Assembly (NCBI GenBank): GCA_942492905.1
Contig: OW818657.1
Location: 1,426,001 to 1,490,000, forward strand
Reading direction: 5' to 3'
DNA length: 64,000 bases
DNA from: CAIZWU01 sp942492905
GTDB lineage: Bacteria; Verrucomicrobiota; Verrucomicrobiia; Verrucomicrobiales; V1-33
Made by a program: the position numbers and the translations under genes. Positions 28,896-36,337 of this stretch are shown in pieces. How positions within the stretch are numbered: the stretch's first letter is position 1; each line of letters begins with the position of its first letter. The notes beneath the pieces were generated by a model. It did not search any database. It saw only the letters and a program-made list of their open reading frames with translations, and was not told the origin of the DNA.

Positions 28896-30232
28896 GATAC
28901 CACCTCCTTCATGGGTTGGAACTGGCCATCCACGAGGAAGTGAGGCCGGCCGGTGAGGTCGGGCACGGTGGTGGTGTTCGGGTTGATCCCAAGGTTGTTA
29001 TAAAGCGTGGCGAAAATTTCCTGGAAGTGAACCGGCCGGTCCGCCGCTTCCCCGCCCAGCCGGTCGGTGGCTCCTATGACCTGGCCGGTTTTCATGCCGC
29101 CTCCGGCCAGCAGGGCACACGAGACATTGGGCCAGTGGTCACGCCCGCCGCCAGCATTGATACGAGGGCTGCGGCCAAATTCACCCCACGCGAGGACGGT
29201 GACATCCCGGTCCATGCCGCGGTCGTGCAGATCCTGCACCAGCGCGCTGATGGCCTGGTCAAAGTCCGGCAGGTTGTCCTTGGCGATCTTGAAATTCTGC
29301 CCGTGCCAGTCCCAGAAGCTGTAACTGAGCGTCACGACCCTGACTCCGGCTTCAACGAGGCGCCGGGCCAGCAGAAACTGCTCATTCAGCCGCGGGGCGG
29401 CATCGCCCTGGATTTTGTCAGTCCCCTTGCCGTAGCGTTCGCGGAGTTTGGGATCTTCATCGGAAAGGTCGAGCGCCTTGAGCAGCCGGGAGGACGTCAG
29501 GATGTCGAAAGCCTGTTCCGTGAAGGCGTCCACTCCGGCCATGGCCCCGGAGGCATCGGCCCCGCGGCGGAAACCATCAAAGGCATTCAGCAGTCCACGC
29601 CGGTCGGCGAGGCGTTCGAGAGTGATTCCGTTGAGGGTCATGTCGTCCTTCACGCTGCCCATGGGCATGAAGGGCGCGTGGGCCACGCCGAGGAAACTGG
29701 TGCGCCCCTGATTGTAGGGGGTGTGCTGCATCTTCGGTGAGAGATTGACGTAACCCGGTACCGCCGCACCTGCCCCTTCCAGAGTGGAGACGATACTGCC
29801 AATTTCGGGCCAGCCGCCGGGAGGCACATTATCGTTGAGGCGGCCGGTGACGCATTGGAAGGATTCGTGCCGGTCCTTGGCTCCCACTACGCTGCGCACA
29901 AAGGCAAACTTGTCCGCCATTTTCGCCATGCGCGGCAGGTGCTCACAGATTTGAATGCCCGGCACGTTGGTGCGGATGGGGGAAAACTCGCCGCGGATTT
30001 CCGAGGGAGCGTCCATCTTCAGGTCAAACATGTCCTGATGCGGTGGTCCCCCTGGCAAGTAGACCAGAATGAGCGCCTTCTGGGATTTGCCAGCTCCCTG
30101 GGCTGCTTCGGCGCGCAGCAGCTGGGGCAGGGTGAGGCCGCCGAGGCCGAGGCCACCGAGGCGCAGGAAGGAGCGCCGCGACAAGCCATCGCAGAAGGAG
30201 CCTCCTGATTTTTGGGAAAACAAGGTCAGCAT
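28892..30232 (-). CDS. DUF1501 protein, Tat-exported (second in operon)
   Basis: A 446-residue DUF1501 protein with the twin-arginine signal SRRSFLRLGGLG. Family segments include LVYLPGGPPHQDMFDLKMD, SEIRGEFSPIRTNVPGI, LLARRLVEAGVRVVTLSY, AWGEFGRSPRIN and GGRDHWPN. It is a close paralogue of the gene just upstream: same length and the same C-terminal pattern (GRPHFLVDGQFQPM against GRPRFLVDEQFKPM). Only five bases separate the two, and its end overlaps the DUF1549/DUF1553 start. A tandem duplication within the operon is the simplest explanation. Confidence 0.93.
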   Translation of the reverse strand: MLTLFSQKSGGSFCDGLSRRSFLRLGGLGLGGLTLPQLLRAEAAQGAGKSQKALILVYLPGGPPHQDMFDLKMDAPSEIRGEFSPIRTNVPGIQICEHLPRMAKMADKFAFVRSVVGAKDRHESFQCVTGRLNDNVPPGGWPEIGSIVSTLEGAGAAVPGYVNLSPKMQHTPYNQGRTSFLGVAHAPFMPMGSVKDDMTLNGITLERLADRRGLLNAFDGFRRGADASGAMAGVDAFTEQAFDILTSSRLLKALDLSDEDPKLRERYGKGTDKIQGDAAPRLNEQFLLARRLVEAGVRVVTLSYSFWDWHGQNFKIAKDNLPDFDQAISALVQDLHDRGMDRDVTVLAWGEFGRSPRINAGGGRDHWPNVSCALLAGGGMKTGQVIGATDRLGGEAADRPVHFQEIFATLYNNLGINPNTTTVPDLTGRPHFLVDGQFQPMKEVVS

Positions 30233-30237
30233 AACAG

Positions 30238-31578
30238 TCAGCCGATCAGCTCGGGCATGGGTTTGAACTGCTCGTCCACGAGGAAGCGGGGACGGCCGTT
30301 GAGGTCACTCATGGTGGCGGTTTGAGTATCGATGCCCGCAGCATGGTAGAGCGTGGCAAAGACCTCCTGGAAATCGACTGGACGGTCAACCGCCTCGCCG
30401 CCGAGGCGGTCGGTGGCCCCGACGACCTGGCCGTGTTTCATGCCGCCGCAGGCCAGGGCCGCGCAAGAGACCCGCGGCCAGTGGTCCCGTCCGCCTTCCT
30501 TGTTGAGCTGCGGGGTGCGGCCGAATTCACCCCACACCACCACACTGACGTCCTGATCCAAGCCGCTGTCGTGCAGGTCCTGGACGAGCGCTGTCAGTCC
30601 ATTGTCCAGCTGAGGGAAAACTTCGCGGGCCTGCGGAAAGTTGCGTGAATGCCAGTCCCAGCGGTTGAAGCCCAGAGTGACACAGCTCACGCCGGCTTCG
30701 ACCAGACGGCGCGCCATCAGGAATTGTTCCGGACACTCCGGTCCACCGTCGTCGCGGCATTTCATGGTGCCTCCCCCATAACGGGCCCTGACTTTGGGAT
30801 CCTCCTTGTCGAGGTTCAAAGCCTCAGACAGCCGGCTGGACGTCAGGACGCCCATGGCCTGCTGCTGGAAGGTATCCATGGCTCCCATCATGCCCGAGGC
30901 ATCAACATCGCGCCGCAGGTTGTCAAAACTGTGCAGGAGCGCCCGCCGGTCCTGCAGACGGTCCAGGGTAATGCTATTGAGGACGAGGTCGGCCGCGCCG
31001 CCCCCGTTAGGCTGGAAAGGGGCGTGTGCCGGACCGAGGAATCCTGGCAGGCCGGGATTGGCCCAGGGCCCATGGCCCATCTTTGGGGAAAGCCCGACGA
31101 ATGCGGGCACTCCCGGCGAACCCGTCCCCTGCATCCGGGACATGATCGCTCCAATGCTGGGCCATCCGCCGGCCGGGGCATTCTGTGGAGGCCGTCCCGT
31201 CAGACATTGCTCCGCAGCATGCTGCCCGGTGCTGCCCACCACGCTGCGGATGATGCTAAATTTGTCCATCATCGCGGCCATTTTGGGAAACAGTTCACAG
31301 ACTTCGATGCCGGGCACTTTGGTGCGGATCGGACGGAACTCCCCGCGGATGTCCGAGGGCGCATCCATTTTCAGATCCCACATGTCCTGATGTGGCGGTC
31401 CTCCGGGCAGGAAGACCATGATGATCGCCTTTTTGCCAGGGGTGGCTTGCCGGGCTTGCGCACGGAGCATGCCAGGCAGGGCCAGCCCACCGAGGCCGAG
31501 GGCGCCAAGACGTAAAAATCCGCGTCGGGATTGTCCGTCACAAAAACGGGAGGAACGTGAACCGGATATACTCAACAT
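30238..31578 (-). CDS. DUF1501 protein, Tat-exported (first in operon)
   Basis: A 446-residue DUF1501 protein and first gene of the six-gene unit. The Tat signal is SRRGFLRLGALGLGG. Conserved segments are MVFLPGGPPHQDMWDLKMD, SDIRGEFRPIRTKVPGIEV, LMARRLVEAGVSCVTLGF, WGEFGRTPQLN and GGRDHWPR. The whole operon encodes exported proteins, three of which (this, its paralogue and the distal DUF1501) share the fold. No clear promoter could be assigned; a gene-free region of ~260 bases lies upstream. Confidence 0.93.
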   Translation of the reverse strand: MLSISGSRSSRFCDGQSRRGFLRLGALGLGGLALPGMLRAQARQATPGKKAIIMVFLPGGPPHQDMWDLKMDAPSDIRGEFRPIRTKVPGIEVCELFPKMAAMMDKFSIIRSVVGSTGQHAAEQCLTGRPPQNAPAGGWPSIGAIMSRMQGTGSPGVPAFVGLSPKMGHGPWANPGLPGFLGPAHAPFQPNGGGAADLVLNSITLDRLQDRRALLHSFDNLRRDVDASGMMGAMDTFQQQAMGVLTSSRLSEALNLDKEDPKVRARYGGGTMKCRDDGGPECPEQFLMARRLVEAGVSCVTLGFNRWDWHSRNFPQAREVFPQLDNGLTALVQDLHDSGLDQDVSVVVWGEFGRTPQLNKEGGRDHWPRVSCAALACGGMKHGQVVGATDRLGGEAVDRPVDFQEVFATLYHAAGIDTQTATMSDLNGRPRFLVDEQFKPMPELIG

Positions 31579-32010
31579 GCGCTGGGGTTTGCGTGGTTAA
31601 GGGTAGGATGGACGGGGTTTAAGCACGCTTTCAAAACCCTTCTCCCGCCGCAGCCGGAGGAGGATTTCTGGAACGCACCTCCGACATTAAGGAAAATTTA
31701 AGTAGTTTCTTTCGCTTTCCGCTCAAGAACATGCCGCAGCCTCCTGGCTGGCAGCGGGCATTCCTGCTATGGAATGCCTGGTGTCATGCCGTGCCGGGCT
31801 GGCCTGTGGAAGTTAGGTTGTGAGGAAAGGCCGCGGCCGGAGTCACTGGGTCACGGCATCCCAAGTCAGGCCAAAGTCTGTTCTTTGGCAGGGCGGGTCG
31901 CAAGACAGTGGTAGCGGGAAATGCAGGTCCACAAGCATCCCATAGGGACTGCTATAGCGTTTGATCTCAAGGAGCCGGTATCCAGCCACAGGTGCATCTT
32001 GGCGGCCGCC
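31579..32010. other. Gene-free stretch with unidentified minus-strand fragment
   Basis: The part 31579-31842 shows nothing coding. From 32010 down to 31843 the minus strand continues an open frame out of the transposase relic and ends with GLTWDAVTQ and a stop. The protein there (LLEIKRYSSPYGMLVDLHFPLP) reads like the end of a real gene but could not be identified. It may be another truncated gene joined to the IS4 relic. Confidence 0.4.
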
Positions 32011-32194
32011 TTGCGTCGGCGGCGTGATCCCAAATTCGGCGATCGCCCGGCGCTTGAGACGTCGCCATTCCACTGACATCATTGAAGCTGAAAGCGTGCG
32101 CCAGCTGCACAAAAACCACCGCCCCCAGATGGCTCCAGACGGAGTAGGTGCGGGCCTTGGCTTTCACCCCATGCTCCCGCGGGCGGCGACTTAG
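32011..32194 (-). pseudogene. IS4-family transposase relic, inner fragment
   Basis: On the minus strand the translation gives REHGVKAKARTYSVWSHLG and VVFVQLAHAFSFNDV, then, after a frameshift, EWRRLKRRAIAEFGITPP. This is the N-terminal DUF4372-type region of IS4-family transposases common in Verrucomicrobia, where the order is HGV-KxRxF(S/T)xWSHxxxxLxxQLAHAxSLNDVC and then a conserved ATPP segment. At least two frame disruptions are needed, so it is not functional. The piece is separated from its start by the IS1182-type element inserted at 32195. Confidence 0.72.
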
Positions 32195-33705
32195 GAGCCT
32201 GTTGAAAAATTCTGGTCCGGCAAATTTTTCCTGGAGGTCCGTGTAAAACCTGGCAGGATCACGGGCATGGGGAAATTCCGCCGCCAGGACCAGCAGATCC
32301 AACAGGGAGAATTATGGGTGCCCACTGCCAAGCTCACCCGGGGGCCGAAGGACCATTTTTATGCCCGGCTGCAAAAGGTGTTGGAGGGGATGGACTTCAC
32401 CGGTCAGATCCACCGGATCTGCGAACCCTACTACAAGGCCGGAGGCCGCCGCACGGGCCGCCCGCCGATTGATCCCGCCGTCTTCTTCAAGATGATGATG
32501 GTGGGTTTTCTGGAAGGTCTCCCCAGCGACCGCGGCATCGCCGCCCGCTTTTCGGACAGCCTGACGCTGCGGCGGTTTCTGGGCTACAGCCTGACGGAGG
32601 AAACTCCTGACCACTCCAGCTTCACGGTCTTCCGGCAGCGCCTGCCGCAGGAGGCCTTCACCGCCGCGCATGAAGTCGTACTCGACGGCCTGCGCGCCCA
32701 TGGCCTGCTCAAAGGACGGCATCTGGGAATCGACAGCAGTGACATGGAAGCCAATGCCAGCCTGAGCGGGCTGGTGCGGCGCAACACCGCAGAGAGCTAC
32801 CGCGATTACGTCAGGGAACTGGCCCGGGCCGCCGGGGTGGACCCTGATGACCCTGCTGCGGTGGCCCGGTTTGACCGCCGCCGGGAGGGCCGCAAGACCT
32901 CCAATGCCGAGTGGCACAACCCTTCTGATCCTGACGCCAAAGTCGGCCGCACCAAGCATGGCGCCTGCGACATGCTGCATAAACCGGAGCACATCGTGGA
33001 TCTGGACAGCGGGGCCATCGTCGCCGCCGAAGTCCGCCCGGGTGATGCGGGCGACAGTGAGGACTTGTCCTCGCGTGTCATCGAAGCCGCGGAACTGGTG
33101 GAGGATCTGCACGGTCAGCCATCGCAGGAAGGCCGCTCGCACGTCAAAAGTGTCACCACCAACAAAGGCTTTCACGATCCTGCAGAGCTGGCCATCATCC
33201 AGCATGAGCTTGGCGTGCGCACCATCATCGGCGATGCCCATGCCCTGCGCCGCAACCTTGGCAGACTGGCCCCGGAAGCCCGGGCTGCCGTGGTCAAAGC
33301 CGCCCGCGCCGTGGCCAGCCGGAGCGGCAAGGCCCTGCTCAAAAAGAGAGGGGAAAAGATCGAACGCAGCTTCGCCCATGTCCTTGATAGTGGCGCTCAG
33401 CGGCGCACCACCCTGCGGGGACTGGACAACATCAACAAACGTTATCTGTGTGCCATCATCGGGTTCAACCTTGGGCTCATCCTGCGGAAATTGACCGGAG
33501 TGGGCACCCCGCGGCAGGCCGCCGCCGCCCAAGCGGCCTTTTTGGCGGTTGGCCGTTGGCTGCAGGAGTGCCTGGACGGGTATTTCCGCCCCGCCGCCTC
33601 TCCTCACCGCTCTTGGCAGGAAAATCCCGTCCCCGCGCCGCCTCACACCAGGTATTTTCCAATCTTCATACCGGCCGGCGGAAATGCGGTTTTTTCAACA
33701 GGCTC
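32195..33705 (+). mobile_element. IS1182-family insertion sequence, complete, with TTAG target duplication
   Basis: The terminal inverted repeats are GAGCCTGTTGAAAAA at 32195-32209 and its exact complement at 33691-33705. The element is 1511 bases long and flanked on both sides by TTAG (32191-32194 and 33706-33709), a 4-base target-site duplication. It carries a single full-length transposase gene. The perfect ends, the intact duplication and the intact gene suggest a recent insertion. It landed in an older, already decayed IS4-family transposase gene lying on the opposite strand. Confidence 0.93.
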
Positions 33706-33709
33706 TTAG
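32267..33709 (+). CDS. IS1182-family DDE transposase
   Basis: A 480-residue transposase. The N-terminal third contains the DUF772-like segment with GRPPIDPAVFFKMMMVGF and LTLRRFLGYSLTEETPDHSSF. The catalytic core starts with HLGIDSSDMEANAS, whose Asp is the probable first acidic residue, and includes KHGACDMLHKPEHIVD and TTNKGFHDPAELAI. A Shine-Dalgarno-like AGGA lies nine bases ahead of the ATG. The reading frame runs through the right inverted repeat, and its stop codon TAG (33707-33709) is supplied by the TTAG target duplication outside the element. The last ~40 residues may therefore not be conserved. Confidence 0.93.
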   Translation: MGKFRRQDQQIQQGELWVPTAKLTRGPKDHFYARLQKVLEGMDFTGQIHRICEPYYKAGGRRTGRPPIDPAVFFKMMMVGFLEGLPSDRGIAARFSDSLTLRRFLGYSLTEETPDHSSFTVFRQRLPQEAFTAAHEVVLDGLRAHGLLKGRHLGIDSSDMEANASLSGLVRRNTAESYRDYVRELARAAGVDPDDPAAVARFDRRREGRKTSNAEWHNPSDPDAKVGRTKHGACDMLHKPEHIVDLDSGAIVAAEVRPGDAGDSEDLSSRVIEAAELVEDLHGQPSQEGRSHVKSVTTNKGFHDPAELAIIQHELGVRTIIGDAHALRRNLGRLAPEARAAVVKAARAVASRSGKALLKKRGEKIERSFAHVLDSGAQRRTTLRGLDNINKRYLCAIIGFNLGLILRKLTGVGTPRQAAAAQAAFLAVGRWLQECLDGYFRPAASPHRSWQENPVPAPPHTRYFPIFIPAGGNAVFSTGS

Positions 33710-33807
33710 ACGATCCCCTGCGGAATATACTTGAGAAGCTGCCCCAGGACATTGATATGATGGCGTGGTGGCTGGGCGGATGGAGACGAAGTTGTTTTAG
33801 TTGGCAT
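33706..33807 (-). pseudogene. IS4-family transposase relic, N-terminal fragment
   Basis: From an ATG at 33807-33805 the minus strand encodes a Ser/Thr/Pro-rich start followed by INVLGQLLKYIPQGIV. The form VxGQLLKxIP is the beginning of DUF4372-type IS4 transposases. It stops at the IS1182 boundary and continues, after removal of that element, with the fragment at 32011-32194 in another frame. This is the other half of the interrupted relic. Confidence 0.7.
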
Positions 33808-33913
33808 CGTAATCCTAATTCAACCTAGGGTCCCCGCTCCACCAACCAATGTCATCCCTCAGGCCCATTCTTTATAACTATCTTGTCGAATGCCTCTGTT
33901 CCTTTTTCAGAAA

Positions 33914-35581
33914 ATGCGTGCTGTAATAATTTGTTGGATTGTTTTGTTATTTTCCCTCGTAGGGTGTTCGCCGAAACCGGTGGAGATTTCCGGCCAGATT
34001 TTTGTGGTCACGGCTGGCCGCGAGAACATCAAAATGGGATTGGTGGATGTCCACGCGGTGGCGGATGAGGATTTTAAGAAGCTGGCCGCCAGCCTGACGG
34101 AAACCATCCGCAAGGGAGTGGCGGAGGATTTTCAGGCGGAGGTGGACGAGTCCGCGCGGCGGGCGCTGCTTCAGGAAATCGATGCCATTGCGGAGCCGGC
34201 ATCGGTGCTTTCTGAATTGAGAGCCCTCAAAAACGAGGTTTTTCGGAGAGAGCTTCCACGGAGCCCCGGGGATATGTCGTTCGAGCGTGCGGCGTCCATG
34301 CTGGCGGTTTTTTTACCTGCCGCTTCCGGGAAAAGCGACGCCGACGGTCGGTTCAGCTTGGCGGTGAACGGCAAGGTTTGGCTGGTGGCCCGGGCCAATC
34401 GCACGCTCGGCAATGACAAAGAGGAATCCTACCTGTGGATACTGCCCTGGGAGCGCCCCGCCTCGGCGGGCGGCGCGCCGCTGCTGTTGTCCAATGACTG
34501 CAATGTAGACAATCTTTATGGACTGTATGCGACTCTTGCCCGGGCAAATGGCGGCGAGACTGCCTTGCAGGCGGAGCGCCAACAATCGGCGGAGCCCAAC
34601 TGGGTGGCCTCGCTGCAGGCGGCCCGGGAAAAGGTGCAAACGCTGGTCGGCGAAGCGAGGACCAAGGACAAGCAGAAGGCAGAGCAGGAAGTCATCGCAG
34701 CGCAGGTCAAGCTGGATCAGGAAGCTCTGGCCGAAAAGGAAGCCATGCTCAAAAGGGCTGCGCAGTCGGCCCAGACCTTGGCTCGCATCCCCGCTGGGAG
34801 CTTTTCGATGGGGGACTCTTTTGGGGAAGGTGCCATTACTGAGCGTCCGGTGCGGCAAGTGACCGTGAGCGCCTTTTACTTCGGGAAGACGGAGGTCACC
34901 AAACAACAGTGGGACGAGGTGAGGGATTGGGCGGTGGAGCGCGGCTACACCGACTTAGCGGAGGGCGAAGGCAAGGAGGCGAATCACCCGGTGCAGACGG
35001 TGAGTTGGTGGGATGCGGTCAAGTGGTGCAACGCGCGCAGCGAGCGGGAGGGCTTGGCGCCGTGCTACGCGGTGGGTGGCAGCCCGATGCGCAACGGCAC
35101 CACTGTGCCGACGGTGAACTGGGCGGCCAAGGGGTATCGGCTGCCGACGGAGGCGGAGTGGGAAAAGGCGGCGCGGGGCGGTTTGGGCGGGAAGCGGTTT
35201 CCGTGGGGGGACACCATTAGCCACGGCCAGGCGAATTATAACAGCAGCAGTGACATCGCCTGCGACGTGAGCCCGACGCGTGGAAACCACCCGCGCTATG
35301 GGCGCGGCACGTCGCCGGCGGGGAGCTTTGCGGCGAATGCCTACGGACTCCAGGATATGGCGGGGAACGTGTGGGAATGGTGCTGGGATTGGTATGGGAC
35401 TTATGCGTCGGGGTCGCAGTCTGATCCCAGGGGGGAGGCTTCGGGCTCGGCCCGGGTGCTCCGGGGCGGCGGCTGGTCCGCCGACGCCCGCGGCTGCCGC
35501 GCCGCAGACCGGTACGGCTACGACCCGGGCGGCCAGGGCTACTACCTGGGCTTCCGCGTGCTCCGTAGTTCAGTCCCCTAA
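33914..35581 (+). CDS. Lipoprotein with FGE/SUMF1-like (C-type lectin fold) domain; putative DGR variable protein
   Basis: A 555-residue lipoprotein (from ATG 33914; an ATG at 33890 adds eight residues) with lipobox LVGC. The mature N-terminal ~270 residues are mostly helical, with charged coiled-coil-like sequence near 235-285. From about residue 290 an FGE-sulfatase domain follows: LARIPAGSFSMG, FYFGKTEVTKQQWD, HPVQTVSWWDAVKWCN, YRLPTEAEWEKAARGG, YGLQDMAGNVWEWCWDWYG and RVLRGGGWSADARGCRA. The C-terminus has the layout of diversity-generating retroelement target proteins, where RGGSW is followed by Asn-rich template-encoded positions and ends in GFRVxRSSxP. It would be an outer-membrane display protein binding variable ligands. 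No catalytic Cys pair of true formylglycine-generating enzyme is evident. Confidence 0.85.
   Translation: MRAVIICWIVLLFSLVGCSPKPVEISGQIFVVTAGRENIKMGLVDVHAVADEDFKKLAASLTETIRKGVAEDFQAEVDESARRALLQEIDAIAEPASVLSELRALKNEVFRRELPRSPGDMSFERAASMLAVFLPAASGKSDADGRFSLAVNGKVWLVARANRTLGNDKEESYLWILPWERPASAGGAPLLLSNDCNVDNLYGLYATLARANGGETALQAERQQSAEPNWVASLQAAREKVQTLVGEARTKDKQKAEQEVIAAQVKLDQEALAEKEAMLKRAAQSAQTLARIPAGSFSMGDSFGEGAITERPVRQVTVSAFYFGKTEVTKQQWDEVRDWAVERGYTDLAEGEGKEANHPVQTVSWWDAVKWCNARSEREGLAPCYAVGGSPMRNGTTVPTVNWAAKGYRLPTEAEWEKAARGGLGGKRFPWGDTISHGQANYNSSSDIACDVSPTRGNHPRYGRGTSPAGSFAANAYGLQDMAGNVWEWCWDWYGTYASGSQSDPRGEASGSARVLRGGGWSADARGCRAADRYGYDPGGQGYYLGFRVLRSSVP
35432..35578 (+). other. Putative DGR variable region (VR)
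   Basis: The last 49 codons of the FGE-like lipoprotein. After the invariant RGGGW (Trp codon at 35474-35476), the positions that are Asn in the usual template (WNNNAR, CR-xx-N-R, NNNNP, NNxNNN) read here TCC GCC GAC, GGC, GAC, TAC GGC TAC GAC, then GGC GGC and GGC TAC TAC. All 13 or so are of the form NNC, as expected if AAC template codons were altered at both A positions only. The conserved end GFRVLRSSVP follows. No second, A-rich copy (template repeat) is visible nearby. Confidence 0.6.
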
Positions 35582-35767
35582 CAACAAGTGCCGCGGAGCG
35601 CTGGAAGTGTAGCGAACGCAGCGGAGCCCGGAGTGAGGGACGAACGAAGAGGCGGAGAGGAGGGAGTGGACGGGGGATGGATTCTGGGGGGTGAGGCGGA
35701 TTTACCAAGGAGGGGTTCAGGGGCAGCGCCCTTGGGAAAAATATTCAATGAAAACGCGATCAAGACG

Positions 35768-36280
35768 ATGCCATTTGAATTCATACAGGTGCCGGTCCAT
35801 GGGGGGAGCAGCGGCAGGGAAGAATTGAACCACTTGCTGCGGAGAGGGCGGATTGTGTCGGTGCGAAAGGAATTTGTGGCTGCCGGGGAGGATTCGTTTT
35901 GGGCGTTTTGCGTGGACTTTTTCGAAGGGGCCGTGCCCCTGGAAAAGGGGCGCGGGGTGGCCAAGGTGGATTATCGGGAAGTGCTGGGGGAGGATGAATT
36001 TTTGATGTTTTCGAAGCTGCTGGTCGTCAACCACGGGGCTGGCCGCGCCATGGGCCGCAAGGAAGCCGGCCGCCGCCTTGACCAGAAAACGGTCGATGCA
36101 GAGATGGACGCCCACGACATCCTGTCCAACTGCCGCCGCTACCCAATCGATGAATCGCCTGACGCCTACAAGGATTTCGCGGAAGTCCTGAAAAGCGTTG
36201 AACAAGCCGGTCTCGCCAAACCGGTGGCGACCCTGAAGGCACGGTTTGTGATCAAGGACAACGACAAGGCGGATGATTGA
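35768..36280 (+). CDS. In-frame chimera: DGR-type HRDC accessory N-terminus joined to RtcB C-terminus
   Basis: A 170-residue frame. Residues 1-84 match the N-terminal part of the HRDC-domain accessory proteins found with diversity-generating retroelements: FEFIQVPVHGG, EELNHLLRRGRIVSV, DSFWAFCVDFFEG and KVDYREVLGEDEFLMFSKL, where an HRDC domain would normally continue. Instead residues 85-170 match the extreme C-terminus of the RNA ligase RtcB: VNHGAGRAMGRKEA, RRYPIDESPDAYKDFAEVL, VEQAGLAKPVATLKARFV and a KD-rich end. The HRDC fold is cut short, and nearly all of the RtcB catalytic core is missing. The simplest reading is a deletion that removed the rest of the DGR (template repeat and reverse transcriptase) and most of rtcB while keeping the frame. 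I assign no function. Confidence 0.7.
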   Translation: MPFEFIQVPVHGGSSGREELNHLLRRGRIVSVRKEFVAAGEDSFWAFCVDFFEGAVPLEKGRGVAKVDYREVLGEDEFLMFSKLLVVNHGAGRAMGRKEAGRRLDQKTVDAEMDAHDILSNCRRYPIDESPDAYKDFAEVLKSVEQAGLAKPVATLKARFVIKDNDKADD

Positions 36281-36287
36281 ATCACTG

Positions 36288-36330
36288 AATGCCAGCCCTC
36301 TCCCCTTGGTGGAGCAGGGCTGGCATTTTT
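36288..36330. terminator. Intrinsic terminator between convergent units
   Basis: AATGCCAGCCCT (36288-36299) pairs perfectly over 12 bases with AGGGCTGGCATT (36316-36327), followed by further T residues. It lies 8 bases after the chimera stop and 8 bases before the end of the convergent M56 gene, so it may serve both strands. Confidence 0.88.
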
Positions 36331-36337
36331 GCGGCGA

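Noticed and set aside
35582..35767. Possible DGR template repeat directly after the variable region
   Set aside because: No A-rich near-copy of the VR is present in this stretch, which is G-rich and unrelated in sequence.
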